Assembly (NCBI RefSeq): GCF_000512585.2
Contig: NC_089241.1
Location: forward strand, 2,976,001-3,040,000
DNA: 64,000 bases
Direction: 5' to 3'
Source of the DNA: Kwoniella bestiolae CBS 10118
Taxonomy: Eukaryota; Basidiomycota; Tremellomycetes; Tremellales; Cryptococcaceae
Shown one piece after another: positions 11,479-22,600 of this stretch; position 1 is the stretch's first letter; each line of letters opens with the position of its first letter. The notes under the pieces are model-generated. The model was not told the origin of the DNA. It saw only the letters and a list, made by a program, of their open reading frames with translations, and ran no database searches. Both the position numbers and the translations under genes were made by a program.

Positions 11479-13785
11479 ATGAGTAAGTCTGACTGGTGGT
11501 GTTGAAGGACAGACTAGCTGACCAAAATTTCATCCGTAGGTCAAGTAGCGCCTATATCAGATCTCATCGCGGGTCCTATCCCACCGCCAGCCTTACCTGG
11601 CGAAGAGAGAGACCCGGAGAAGAAGGAGTCCTTGCACGACAGCGACTCGGGTGTCGCCACTGGTCACGCTTTCAATTCGACGGAGGATGTCGAACCTACC
11701 GACGAAGAGTACGAGACTCTGAGGAAGTGAGTGATGTTTGCTTTCACAAGAGCCATGATGTACGATTTTCAATAGAACATCATGCTGATTGTCTACCAAT
11801 ACTTCGCAGAGTTCCCGCTTCGATCCACTGGCCAGCCGTGGCACTATGTCTCGTCGAGATAGCCGAGAGAGCATCATACTATGGCTCCAAGAAACCCTTC
11901 GCCAACTTCGTTCGAGGAGCGTTACCCAAAGGAGGCAACGGTGCAGGAGCAGTAGCCAAGGGAGCTGCAGGTGCAAACCAGACTGCCGGTGCGTTGGGGA
12001 TGGGATCAGTAGCTGCTTCGGCGGTTACTTCGACCTTTACCTTCTTGAGTTATGTGATTCCTATTCTGGGTGGAATCGTCGCTGATAATTGGTGGGGAAG
12101 TGAGTGACCTACCTCTCAGACACAATATATATAAAGAGCTAATATTCTACTCAGGATGGATCACAATCTGCGTCGGAGTGGCCATCGGGGCGGTCGCACA
12201 TGTGATCCTGGTCATCCCCGCGATCCCATCGGTGATAGCTAGTGGACACGCTTTCCCACCATTCATCATCTCAGTGATCATCCTGGCTTTCGCAGCGGGA
12301 TTCATCAAGCCTTCTTTGGCGCCGTTGATGTGTGATCAATCGCCAGTGAAGAAGCCTGTCATTCGAACGACCAAGTCAGGCGAGAGGGTCATCGTAGATC
12401 CTCAGGTGACTGTACAACGATACATGCTTATCTTTTACTGGTGCATCAATATCGGTAAGTCATCTCCATGCTTTTTCCTTGACGACTGAAGCTGACGTAT
12501 GACCAAGGCTCATTCTGGATGATCGCCGAGTCTTATGTGCAAAGATTAGTAGGCTTCTGGCTGGCCTACCTACTACCTGGAATCATTTACGTCTTAGTAC
12601 CCATCGTACTGGTCATAGTATACAAACGATTATACTTTGCTCCTCCTCAAGGATCGGTATTGCTGGAAACCATCAGAGTTTGGAAGGGATTATACAAACG
12701 AAACGGATTCTGGAAGGCGTTCAGAGGAGGCGACGAAGCTTGGAACGAGGTCAAACCTTCGTTTATCCTTGAGAAGTACGGGTCGATCGATGATAAGAAG
12801 ATCATATGGGATGACAAGTTTGTGGACGAAGTCAGGCAGACATTAGAAGCGTGCGCTGTGTCGTGGTTGCTACCTATCTACTATCTTGCCGATGGAGGGA
12901 TTGGTAACATGGAGAATGACATGGTGAGTTGGCTCTTGGTTAAACTGGACTGTAGCTGATCTAGGACCACCCTCCCAGTCCGCCGCAATGACCCTTAACC
13001 ACATCCCGAACGACCTATTCGGCAACTTCAACCCTCTCTGTATCATCGTCTTCACACCCATAGTCGGACTGATGTACAAATGGTTCGAGAAGATCGGTCG
13101 ACCTATCAGACCAATGACCAGGCTCAGTATAGGGTTCGCGCTGGCTTCAATCAACATGATCATCGGTGCTATCGTCCAATGGAGGATCTACAAGACTTCG
13201 CCTTGTGGATACTTCGCTACGGACTGCGAATTGGGAGTATCGCCTGTTCCGCTCGCTTGGCAGATCCCTCTGAGTGCTTTGCCGGGCATAGGAGAGATCT
13301 TCATCGCTGTGACCGCGTGTGAGTGTAGCCATTCCAAAGCAAATTCGATCGTGCTGACGACTAGATCCAGACGAGATCGCTTATACGAGAGCACCAGCAA
13401 GGATGAAGTCTCTGGTAGTCGCTATCATCTTGTTCAACCGTGAGTGGTGCTAGTCGTGATCTCTAAACTACTACTCACGTTCACTACAGAGGCCATCTCG
13501 GCCGCCATCGGTCTCGCCCTAAGCGACGTGATCAAAGACCCGTACCTCATCTGGCCATACGTCGCACTGGCGGTCGCAAATTTCATCTGCATCTTCATCT
13601 GTCCGACTGTGTTCCGTCATCTCAACGAGCCGGTCAAGGAGTTTGCCAATGTCGATAGACAAGCTGGCAAGTTGCAGCCTAACTACCACAAGGAGGAGAG
13701 TGCAGCGAGGATCGAGGAGGTCGAGAATGGGAGTGGTACAAGGTCACGATGGAAATTCCTCAAACCAGGAGCGAAGTCAGGTTGA
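11479..13785 (+). CDS. PTR2: Proton-coupled oligopeptide transporter (POT/PTR2 family)
   Basis: Imports di- and tripeptides with protons. The predicted start at 11479 is a micro-exon of four coding bases (ATGA) followed by GTAAGT; splicing to the acceptor near 11540 gives MSQVAPISDLIAGPIPPPAL. The acidic N-terminal tail (about 80 residues) leads to VEIAERASYYG, the POT signature containing the ExxERxxYYG-type motif near 11850-11890. Later blocks include GGIVADNWWG, FAAGFIKPSLAPLMCDQ and QIPLSALPGIGEIF. The central stretch after about 12660 is a long polar loop between membrane segments 6 and 7 (VWKGLYKRNGFWKAFRGGD), common in fungal PTR2 proteins. About 590 residues and roughly 12 hydrophobic segments. 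Seven or so short introns. Confidence 0.88.
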
Positions 13786-14387
13786 TTTGGTAACACTGAA
13801 GCTGGTATCAGAACACAGCGATTGAAGCCTAATCAAGCAACATCCCAATAACATGCACAAATGCATTTCGTTCTCACTCTACCTCGGGATGCCGCAGCAC
13901 ATCACATCGCGGCACAATCATTCTCCAGAGTCACCTGTCTTGTGTTCCCCGTTGTCATATCCGGATTCTTTGTATCCCGAAAGCGTAATTGCCTGCCCCA
14001 GATCACTGGTACTCCGTTCCTGTGACAACTGTTGCGCATTCAAGCGGGCAGGGCGGCACCGCCAAGGCGTTCTGAGTTCTGGGCGAAACCCTGGGAACGC
14101 ATTTATACCGACACGTCAGAACAACGTAAAACGTGCTTGTGCAGCAAATGGAGAGATGCTTAAACGCTCTAACGCTGTTATCAATTACCCGGTACACCAA
14201 GAGTCCGACGAAGCGGTGCCAAGTACACAAGGTTCTGGCGGGCCGAACTAATGACGGTCGAATCTTGCACCGTTGGCTTGGCGATTAGCGTATTTTGGTG
14301 GGCGAGATGAAATGATAAATATAGAGGACCCCAAGGGTCTCCCGTGTCTCCCCCACGGCTCATCACAAGCTCTCTTATACATACACC
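13786..14387. promoter_or_regulatory. Intergenic region upstream of the sugar transporter
   Basis: 602 bp between two plus-strand genes. An AT-rich TATA-like stretch (ATAAATATA) near 14313-14321 lies about 70 bp upstream of the next ATG. No coding or RNA gene seen. Confidence 0.4.
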
Positions 14388-16317
14388 ATGGCCACTGCTA
14401 TCAATCGAGCTGACCACGACGCGATTGTCCCTGCGGTGGACGAGAAGCCAAACGTCGATCATATGGAGCACTACGATGCGGATGGTAAAGAAGTAGACGA
14501 TGTGATCACCAAGTCTCCCTTTGAGGATCTACCATGGAAGAAAACCTGGAGAGTGTTCTGGAAAGCCGCGGCGATGTGTATCTTTGCGTCTTTCTCTGCT
14601 GCTGCCGAGTGAGTCTTGATGAGTCATATGATATAGCTGATGATATCAGTGGTTTCCAAATCTCGATGACTTCGAACATCGTCGCGAACAAGGGGTTCAT
14701 TCAGACTTATGGTACGGCGATCGACGCCAAGACGGGTGGACCAAAGCTCGATGCGGATATCCTAGCTGCGTGGGGTGGTATCCAGAGTGCAGGTCAAGGT
14801 GTGGGAATGTTGACGCAGCATTTGTAGGTACCTACTGAGTTCTGAGACGAGTTTATGCTAACACTTCAGTAGCATCGCCGATCGGTTCGGTCGTAAGGTC
14901 GCCTTCTACACTCTATGGGTATCATTGGTCATAGCAGTCGCTCTTGAGAGTTTCGGTCGAGATTGGCGATCATGGCTGTGCGCAAAATTGTTCTCTGGAT
15001 TCGGTGTTGGTTCAGTCCAGTTCATGACTGGGATGTACATGACGGAATTAGCTCCAGCCAAGATCAGAGGTTTCCTCTTGATCTTCTACTCTGCTTGGTG
15101 AGTCATAATTACGCTTGAACATCGCTGACAGGTAGGTATGGTATCGGTCAATTATGCTCTTCCCTCGCACTCAAAGTAATGAACGACAGACAACCATACA
15201 ACTACCTGACTCCAATCTACACTGAATGGGCGATGCTCGGTCTAATGGCGATTGTTTATATCTGCATCCCTGAGTCCCCTTTCTGGTGTGCTACTGCCGG
15301 CAAGCACGACAAGGGACGAGCGGTCATCAAAAGGTTAAACGGTGGTATTGAAGGGTACGATGTGGACTATCACTACAATATCATCAAGCGATCGGTTGAA
15401 AAGGAGAAGTCGTATCAACACGAGATCGACGGGGAGAGTCACGGATTCATCCAGGAGCTCAGGAATGTCAAAGAAGTGTTCATCGGGGTCAACGGGGTGA
15501 GCACATTAAGCCTGTAAACCCGGACTCTCGCTGATTTCACCTTAGTTCCGTACCCTCATCGCATTCTGGCCAGCATGTGTTCAACAAATCGGTGGTCTGG
15601 CGGTCCTCAGTAACTACTCGTCCTACTTTGCGCAACAAGCTGGATTCGGAGACCCATTCTTGTTTTCCCTGCTGCTCGCCCTCGTGGCTATCGTATGTAC
15701 CTTGGTCGAAGCGAGTTTGATCGATCTCATCGGTCGTAGATCGCTTTTCCTCATCGGTGCGGTGACAGTATGGGTCATGTGTATGGTAGTCGGTGGATTG
15801 GGTATCATGCCCAACCGATCGGACACTGTGAACAGGCTGGTTGTGAGTTGAGCCGAGCCTCAGCTACCAAGAATCAAGTCTTGCTGACCTTCGTACCCGA
15901 CTTTAGCTCGCATTCTCTCTCTTCTGGCGTCTTGGTTCAACCCTTCTTGGTAACCTGGGCTGGGCGTATGTCGCCGAAACAGGTTCATCCCGACTTAGAG
16001 CCAAGACGGCGGGTATCGCAGCTGCAGGAGGTGTCTGCCTTGGTTTGGTTTTCAACACCTCCGTACCATACATGTTGAACAACACGGGAGCGAACTGGGG
16101 TCTCAAGACCGCCTTCTTCTTCGCCGGTATATCCACTCCTTTCGTCATCGCTTCGTTCTTCTTGATTCCGGATACTTCGAGAAGAACCTCGGCTGAATTA
16201 GACGAGATGTTCAGGAAGAAGATCAAGCCTTGGAGATTCAGGTCTTACGTCAGTGATGCGCAGAAGGCTTTGAACGAGGAGAGGGCAAGGGGCGGTGCTA
16301 CCAGTCAAGCTGCTTAG
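14388..16317 (+). CDS. MFS sugar transporter (sugar porter family)
   Basis: Sugar or sugar-derivative uptake. After an acidic N-terminal tail, the first membrane segment begins at WKAAAMCIFASFSAAAEGFQ. Sugar-porter landmarks follow: IADRFGRKVAFY (the D-R-x-G-R-[RK] loop), MTELAPAKIRG (E-x-x-P-x-x-x-R-G type), PESPFW before the central cytosolic loop, LIDLIGRRSLFLIGA in the second half and FFLIPDTSRRT near the end. The protein is about 540 residues with at least five introns. Its 3' end faces the oligogalacturonate lyase gene with 172 bp between stop codons, so the cargo might be a pectin-derived sugar acid, but this rests only on position. Other hosts of this subfamily carry maltose, lactose or quinate, so substrate is open. 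Confidence 0.87.
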
Positions 16318-16489
16318 GTGTTTTGTGATGGGTATAGTTGTAGATTCACGGGTATATATGGTGTTAATGGTGTTCTTATTGGTAATCTACAAGTCTTGTT
16401 ATGGTTATAATGGTAAAAGTTCTATTTTTCGAGATGCAACCTGTGTACAGTACTCTCTACAAATTGCATCATATACAAGGTGTAAACCA

Positions 16490-17725
16490 CTACTTATCCC
16501 TCGGCTCCACTTCCACCGCATACACATGCAGATCGCCATGCAGATTACTCCTGAAGATTAGGTACTTCCCGTCAGGAGTAAAATTCGCATTCGGTTCCAA
16601 CCTATAATCACTATTCTTCAAGTCCACCAACTTCTTACTTTCGAAATAACCAGGGACGATGAGGTTTGCCGAGTCGGGTGACTTCAACCCAGCGACATCG
16701 GGGATACTCTTCGGTGTGAACAGGTAAAGATACGCCCCATCCTCCGCATGAGCCACCATTTCGGGGTCCCCACCATCGCCGCAGAACAGAGAGTTGTCGG
16801 TAGACGATGAGAAGTGGACGGACCATTCGTTCCGATTCAAGTGGTAATGAGTCCGCTTCCCAGTCCTGATCTCGTACCCCGCAACCCAGAAGTCCTCCCC
16901 TCGAGGCGTCTGCAGATCGTACCATATCGTCTCCCCATCGTGACTGAACCACTCGTGTCCTGCTATTTCCATGTTCATCCTCCTCTCGTGGATTTTGTGG
17001 GGAGCTATCGACGATTCGTCTAGTCGCAATGTCCACAGCCTGTCGACTTGGTGCCATGGCCCTTCGTGACAGAACATGAGGAGGTTGGGATCGGTGGGTG
17101 AGAAAAGAAGGTGATTGAGCCAGTCGGTAGCTTTGTATATGTCTTTCCTTTGACCCGTCTCCACGTCGACGAGGAATAATACCATCGGAACTCTAGCTTC
17201 CAGCCTCTGACTGAGTCGTACTTCTTTAGCATCGGCGTAGGTCATGGGGGTGCCATCAGGCCAATTCGCTTCGTATACAAATTGATCCGTCTTGGGGTCT
17301 CTCTTGCTGAACAGGTCTAGGATATCTGATTTGTAGGTTGGATCGACTTCAACACCGGCGAGATAAGTCTCATCGCAGTTGATAGTTTGGATATCGCCGA
17401 GGGATTCTTTGCCGATCAAACGAGTCTCGAGGGTGTCTAGATCCACCCAGTGGAGCGTTTTCGCTTCGTTGAGACGGTAGTATGCGCGACGGTGTTTCTT
17501 CCCGACAAAGAGGAAGGAGAAGGGCTCGGGAATGGGGATGACTTGGGATAACTTAAACGTAGATAGTTGGATCTTGGATATTCCGCTCGGAGTGGATATG
17601 ACGACATAGTCCCCTTCAGGCGTATACGCGTTGAAATTGAAATAGAGACTGGACGAGCCGGGTTCTTCAGACAGTCGGACGACTCGATAACCAGAGGGTT
17701 CTATCCATTCGACTGGACTCGACAT
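16490..17725 (-). CDS. Oligogalacturonate lyase (PL22 family), intronless
   Basis: Cleaves unsaturated digalacturonate to 5-keto-4-deoxyuronate, the last extracellular-to-monomer step of pectin lyase pathways; PL22 enzymes are Mn-dependent seven-bladed propellers in the cytosol. The 411-residue product has no signal peptide. Family blocks are visible: NHLLFSPTDPNLLMFCHEGPWH at residues 204-225, DRLW at 228-231, GHEWFSHDG at 256-264 (the His region assigned to catalysis in bacterial Ogl), EWSVHF at 300-305, GDGGDPEMVAHAEDG at 316-330 and NFTPDGKYLIFRSN at 381-394. It is a single open frame of normal length in a region where every neighbour has several introns, which fits gain from bacteria or selection of a processed copy. 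Convergent with the sugar transporter at 14388-16317. Confidence 0.85.
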   Translation of the reverse strand: MSSPVEWIEPSGYRVVRLSEEPGSSSLYFNFNAYTPEGDYVVISTPSGISKIQLSTFKLSQVIPIPEPFSFLFVGKKHRRAYYRLNEAKTLHWVDLDTLETRLIGKESLGDIQTINCDETYLAGVEVDPTYKSDILDLFSKRDPKTDQFVYEANWPDGTPMTYADAKEVRLSQRLEARVPMVLFLVDVETGQRKDIYKATDWLNHLLFSPTDPNLLMFCHEGPWHQVDRLWTLRLDESSIAPHKIHERRMNMEIAGHEWFSHDGETIWYDLQTPRGEDFWVAGYEIRTGKRTHYHLNRNEWSVHFSSSTDNSLFCGDGGDPEMVAHAEDGAYLYLFTPKSIPDVAGLKSPDSANLIVPGYFESKKLVDLKNSDYRLEPNANFTPDGKYLIFRSNLHGDLHVYAVEVEPRDK

Positions 17726-18014
17726 GGTGGGTGATTGACTCTTGCAGAAGTGATTGTAATGATTTACCTATTTTAGATGCTCTGATCTGAACTCATGGAC
17801 AAAAATCGTGTGCTGCACGCGCACCCGGATTTCGGTGTAATGATAGCAACCGGCCCGTATGCTCAACAGCGCTAAGCTCGCGCCAAGGATCCGGGTCTTG
17901 GAGGGTGCGCCAACGTCTCCAGCAAATGAAAAGTAGAAACCCAATACATGTCGAGACTATGTACGACCCAAAACCAAATGTCCATTGACCTACAGTTGAG
18001 ATCAAGAAAAGAAT

Positions 18015-18980
18015 CTAAGGGATAGCCTCGTTGAGCTGGGTGATGATGATGACACCGTTACCAGTGTGACCGATCGAAACGACACTGTCCACTCCAGCAG
18101 GAGTCGCATAGTTGGATCCTCCACCTCCAGAACCAGGATTGTTAAACTCCCCACCACCACCACCGCCAGAGTACCCACCACCACCACCACCACCGTTGCC
18201 ACCACCACCACCACCACCTCCGAACCCACCAGCGGAAGAAGCTCCGTTGGTGGCGACACCACCAGCCCAGCTTGGCTTGGTACTACCACCATTGCCCGCG
18301 GACCCAGCAGAGTTGGCTTGACCAGAGCTGAAGAAACCTGCACCACCACCACCTCCTGCATAGGCCAGGTTACTGCTTCCACCATTTCCGTTGGTACCTC
18401 CGGCAATTCCAGTTTGTCCTGCAGTTCCGTCGGTGCTGAAATCCGAATTGGCATCTCTGCCGTTGTTAGGATTGGGGTACGCCGTCTCTGCACCACCTCC
18501 ACCACCAGCAGCGATGAGCAAAGAGTCGTCGGTGGTGTAGACGAAGGAACCACCACCACCACCGGCACCAAAACTAGATGCGGCTGTGCCCGCTTGTCCA
18601 CCCACAACGATGTTCAGAACGGTGTTTCGGGTGAGGAAGATGGTAGAGTTCACTTGAGCGGCGGAACCTCCATAGGATGTGTACTCTGCCGCGTCGGATG
18701 TACCTCCAGATCCGGCTTGAACGGTGAAGAAGTAATCACCATCGGATGGAGCGGTGAAAGTATTGACTGCACCGGTGAATGCGAAGGTGTTGGGCACGTA
18801 ATTAGCTTGTCGGGTTCGGAGAGCGGTGTTGTAAATGGCTCGTTTACTGGGAGCACGAAGGGGGAGACCTCGCTTGAGGCATTCAGCGTTGGTGGAGCAT
18901 CTAGGAGCGGGTCCGGCGAGAGAGGGAGCGGCGGCGCCTAGGGCGAGGAGGGCTGAGAGGATGGGGATGTTGACGAGCAT
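18015..18980 (-). CDS. Secreted glycine-rich protein
   Basis: 321 residues with a signal peptide (MLVNIPILSALLALGAAAPSLA). Next comes a short region with CSTNAECLKRGLPLRAPSKR, a Cys-spaced, dibasic-ended motif seen at the N-terminus of many basidiomycete secreted proteins, probably with a Kex2-type cleavage after KR. The rest contains a beta-rich part (NTFTAPSDGDYFFTVQ, FLTRNTVLNIVVGGQAG) followed by loops of four to nine glycines, ending in a hydrophobic strand GVIIITQ. The alternation of short beta-strands and poly-Gly loops resembles the glycine-rich domain first noted in ALK-type receptors (PF12810-like), where Gly segments form parallel PII helices. No enzymatic motif. A surface or matrix role is an inference. 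Confidence 0.75.
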   Translation of the reverse strand: MLVNIPILSALLALGAAAPSLAGPAPRCSTNAECLKRGLPLRAPSKRAIYNTALRTRQANYVPNTFAFTGAVNTFTAPSDGDYFFTVQAGSGGTSDAAEYTSYGGSAAQVNSTIFLTRNTVLNIVVGGQAGTAASSFGAGGGGGSFVYTTDDSLLIAAGGGGGAETAYPNPNNGRDANSDFSTDGTAGQTGIAGGTNGNGGSSNLAYAGGGGGAGFFSSGQANSAGSAGNGGSTKPSWAGGVATNGASSAGGFGGGGGGGGNGGGGGGGYSGGGGGGEFNNPGSGGGGSNYATPAGVDSVVSIGHTGNGVIIITQLNEAIP

Positions 18981-19600
18981 TGTTCTAGGGTGTGTGTCAG
19001 TACAAGCATACGGTGTCGGGGGAAAGTCAACTCACAAATGAATGTAAGTGGTAGACCCCACCGAGTTGGACGTTGTTGTGTTGAATAGGGATTGATTGGG
19101 TGAAGAAGCGGGGGCGGAGGTGCATTCTGACAGCTTTATATACCTTGAATCGATGCATAGATACGCTCCATCAGCAGGACATCAACAGAATAAACAAAGA
19201 GAATGGAGTAAACAAATGGAATGTGAGATTGAACAAAGCGATCTGCTCCAACGCCTCGGGGCGATATCTCATTAGCAATGGCGCCATCTAAGTTTGTTAT
19301 GCTTTGTCATTCCAGCAAGGTATGTTCTCGGTAACTAAGCATGCATTGGAGCCATATGTAGGTTATGCACCGGTTCACCGGATCGTCCACGACCCATCGG
19401 ACAGCTCTTCGTGTGCCTGAATCTCAATACAACCTTAAACGTTGTTGTCACCATGATCGGCACATCCCTGAGACGCGGTTGTTTATGATGTTCTTCGCAT
19501 GATACATATGCATAACAGCTACAGGGGGTGATGTACATAGTCCGACTGTATAGTACAATAGCTTCTAGTGGAATTCTAGTGATATATCATGGGTATAGGC
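18981..19600. promoter_or_regulatory. Promoter of the glycine-rich gene and 3' region of the histidine kinase
   Basis: 620 bp. On the reverse strand a clean TATA box (TATATAAA) lies at 19135-19142, about 155 bp upstream of the glycine-rich ORF start; the intervening sequence holds a possible donor/acceptor pair, so a 5' UTR intron is possible. No gene seen here. Confidence 0.5.
19135..19142 (-). promoter_or_regulatory. TATA box of the glycine-rich protein gene
   Basis: The plus-strand bases TTTATATA read TATATAAA on the gene's strand, a consensus TATA element, at a suitable distance from the start codon at 18980. Confidence 0.5.
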
Positions 19601-22600
19601 TCAAGGCGTGCCGTTTGCTAACGTCTTCAACCTGCTCTGGACCTTAGCGATGAGGTCAAGCAGCTTGTACGGTTTGATGACGACTGGGGAGGTGTCAGCG
19701 ATGTGGATAATTCTGGGTATGTTCACTCACCATCGTCCATTCCCGCTGCTAGAGCTTGATCTATCTGCCCCTGTCTCGCATTTCCTGTGAGTGCGATGAC
19801 AAGCTGTGGTCTGAGGGTACCTTCGGCCTCAGCCTTCCGTATATGCTTGATCGCGGTGAGGCCGTCCATGACTGAGAGCGATGTCAGCGTAGGTCTTGCC
19901 TGTGACTCACTTCCACCCACCAGGCATCTCCAAGTCCATCAGGATCACGTCGTACACTCGCTTCCCCGTTGGATCATGTATATAGTCTAACGCTTCCTGT
20001 CCGTTGTTCGCTACGTCGCAGGTAAACCCAGCTTTTACGATCTGCCGCTTGAGCACAGTCTGATTGATGATGTTGTCCTCGACTATCAAAAAGTGTATGC
20101 TGATCTGACCAGGTGTGACTGATTTGACGGGACTGTACGATAGCGTCGGAGCGGGAGCTGTTAATTTGAGCGTAGACACAGCATCTTCAAGGGTTTTTGA
20201 TGGTTTACCAGTGCGAGTCTCGATGAAGAAGCGGAAGACTGCGGTGTCAGCGACGTTTTGTCAAGGTGTTACTCACCACTTCCCACTCCCAGCTGACTTT
20301 CTAGTTCGATACGACCGCCGAGGAGCTCGGATATTCCTAGAAGGGTCATGTCAGCCTAGTTCAAGCCTGAAAACGCCCACTCACGTTTACAGATGAACAG
20401 GCCTAATCCGCTCCCACCAAACTTGGTATGCACCATCTTGTTCCCCTCTACACGAAGATCAGCTACGTCCAATATCATTGTAACTCACGAGAGAACCGCT
20501 GGAACAGTCCTGCTTGTTCAGTGGGGCCTAAGCCAGGACCAGTATCTTTTATCGCCACAAACAGCCAGACTTTCGTATCCTCCTTCACGGGCAGGGTCAC
20601 CACAGTTTCTTCAGCTGAAGGCGGAGCACAAGTGGTGTCTGCAGGAGGTGCAAAGCCGATCTCGTATTTTACAGTGATGACTCTAGTCTTACTCGATGCG
20701 GTAAATCGTATAGCATTGGAAATAAGGTTGGTGACGACTTGATGTAATCGTACGTGGTCCGTTTTGATGGATGTGATGCCTGCGCGATCGATGTTTTCGC
20801 CAAACTCGAGGACCAGCTGGATCCGTTTCATCTTGGCCTCGGATGCGAACACAGAGACGATCTGGTCGTTAGCAACAGGCTCAAGAGGTCTTGACTCACC
20901 TTTTTCGCCTCTGTCTTCAGGTCCGACTCGAAGTCGTGCAATGACAGCATATCCAGTTGTATTCGGGCGAGCGATAACACATCATTTGCTATTCTCTCTT
21001 GTACCAAACCACACTGGTGTATACCTGACAGAGTCAGCTTAATCCAAGTACGCAATACTCACTGTCTAACGCCTCCAAATCCTCATCAATCTCCGCTAGC
21101 AGCTGTGGCGTCGCTTTGAATCCGTTGTCTCCTACTCTGCGCAGCTGCCCCTGCAACGCCGTAAGATTCTCCTTCACCAGCGACGAACATTGGAGAATCG
21201 CAGATACAGGGGTACGTATCTCGTGCGAGGTGAGATCTACCAATAGCTCTTGTTGCTGCTTGGACTCTTCCGCTTCGATTCGCCTTCGCTCCGCTTCTAA
21301 CAACTTTTCCTCTTGGTAGCTGACATCGGACAGGCATCCTAAAACGCCAGACAACCTAGGATCGATCTTGTCTAGGCGGATAAAAGTACCGGATACAGAT
21401 GTCCCGTTGGACCACTTCCAAGATTCAGTTGTCTCCCTCTCGTCACCATGGACCACTCCATGCCATCTAGCCTCGAGGTGAGGTCGTATACTATCGTCGA
21501 CGTAGTCTGCCCAGTTGTTGAGGTCCACATTGTGAGGGATGCCAGTATACGTCCTGTACGTATCATTGCCGTAGATGATCTTGCCATCAGCGTCGGCACG
21601 GACAATACCTGATGGGCAGTAGTCCAATATCACGTCTAGTTCTTGTTGACGCTGAGCGTAGAGCGATTCCAAGTGAGCACGTTTCTTCCCAATCTGCATG
21701 TGAAGGTGGACACGAGCGAGCAGTTCTCTAGGCTTGAACGGTTTCAGCATGAAGTCTTCGGCACCTTCGACAAAAGCGGCCAGTCGGAGCTCGTCGTCGG
21801 TAGCGGCACTAAGCAGAACCATGGGGACCATCCTGGTGGCAGATTCGGCCCTTATCGCCGCCAGCAATTCCTGACCATTCATCACAGGCATCATTAGATC
21901 GGAGAGAATGAGATGGGGAGGGGTTTTCCTGGCCAGTTCGAAAGCTTGTTTACCGTTGGCCGCTTCGATGACTCTGCAGTACGGCGCAAAGATGTTTTTG
22001 ACGTAATGTCGCATATCGGTATTGTCGTCGACCAGCAGCAACACATCGTTACGGTCGAATAGAAACCCTTCGGCACGAGAGGACACCGAATCATTGTGAT
22101 CTGACCAGGTGGATTCGGAATCCGCATCGCTCGGTAGGATCCAGTGCATCGCTTCTTCCACCACCGCTTTACCATAAGCACCAAAGTCGTTTCGCACTGC
22201 GTGGTCCTGCACCACATCACGTTCGATGAGTGGGATCCTGGCGGTAAAGGTGGAGCCATGTGAGCCACCACTTTCCTCGGCGGTCTGACTGGTGATCAGG
22301 AGATCCCCACCGTGAAGTCGGACAATCTCTTTGGAAAGGGCTAAACCGATACCTGTACCTTCTGTCCCTCGAGAGAGAGCGGTGGTCGCTCGATGGAATC
22401 GGTCTGTAACAGCGGACAGCTCTGCAGCGGGGATACCGATACCGGTGTCTGTGATGGCGATGTCGGCGTGGTGAGGGTAGTAGGTCAACTTGATAGTGAT
22501 GAGTCCTTTCTCGGTGTACTTCAACGCGTTACTGATCAGATTCGTCACTACCGTTTCCAGCAGAGTTGGATCGACAAATACCATCCCCTCGTGCGGTTCG

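Noticed and set aside
18066..18941. Long open frame (291 codons) opposite the glycine-rich gene, rich in Thr/Ser/Gly repeats
   Set aside because: It is the antisense of the Gly-codon repeats; the sense frame has a signal peptide, TATA box and family-like pattern, so the antisense frame is a shadow.
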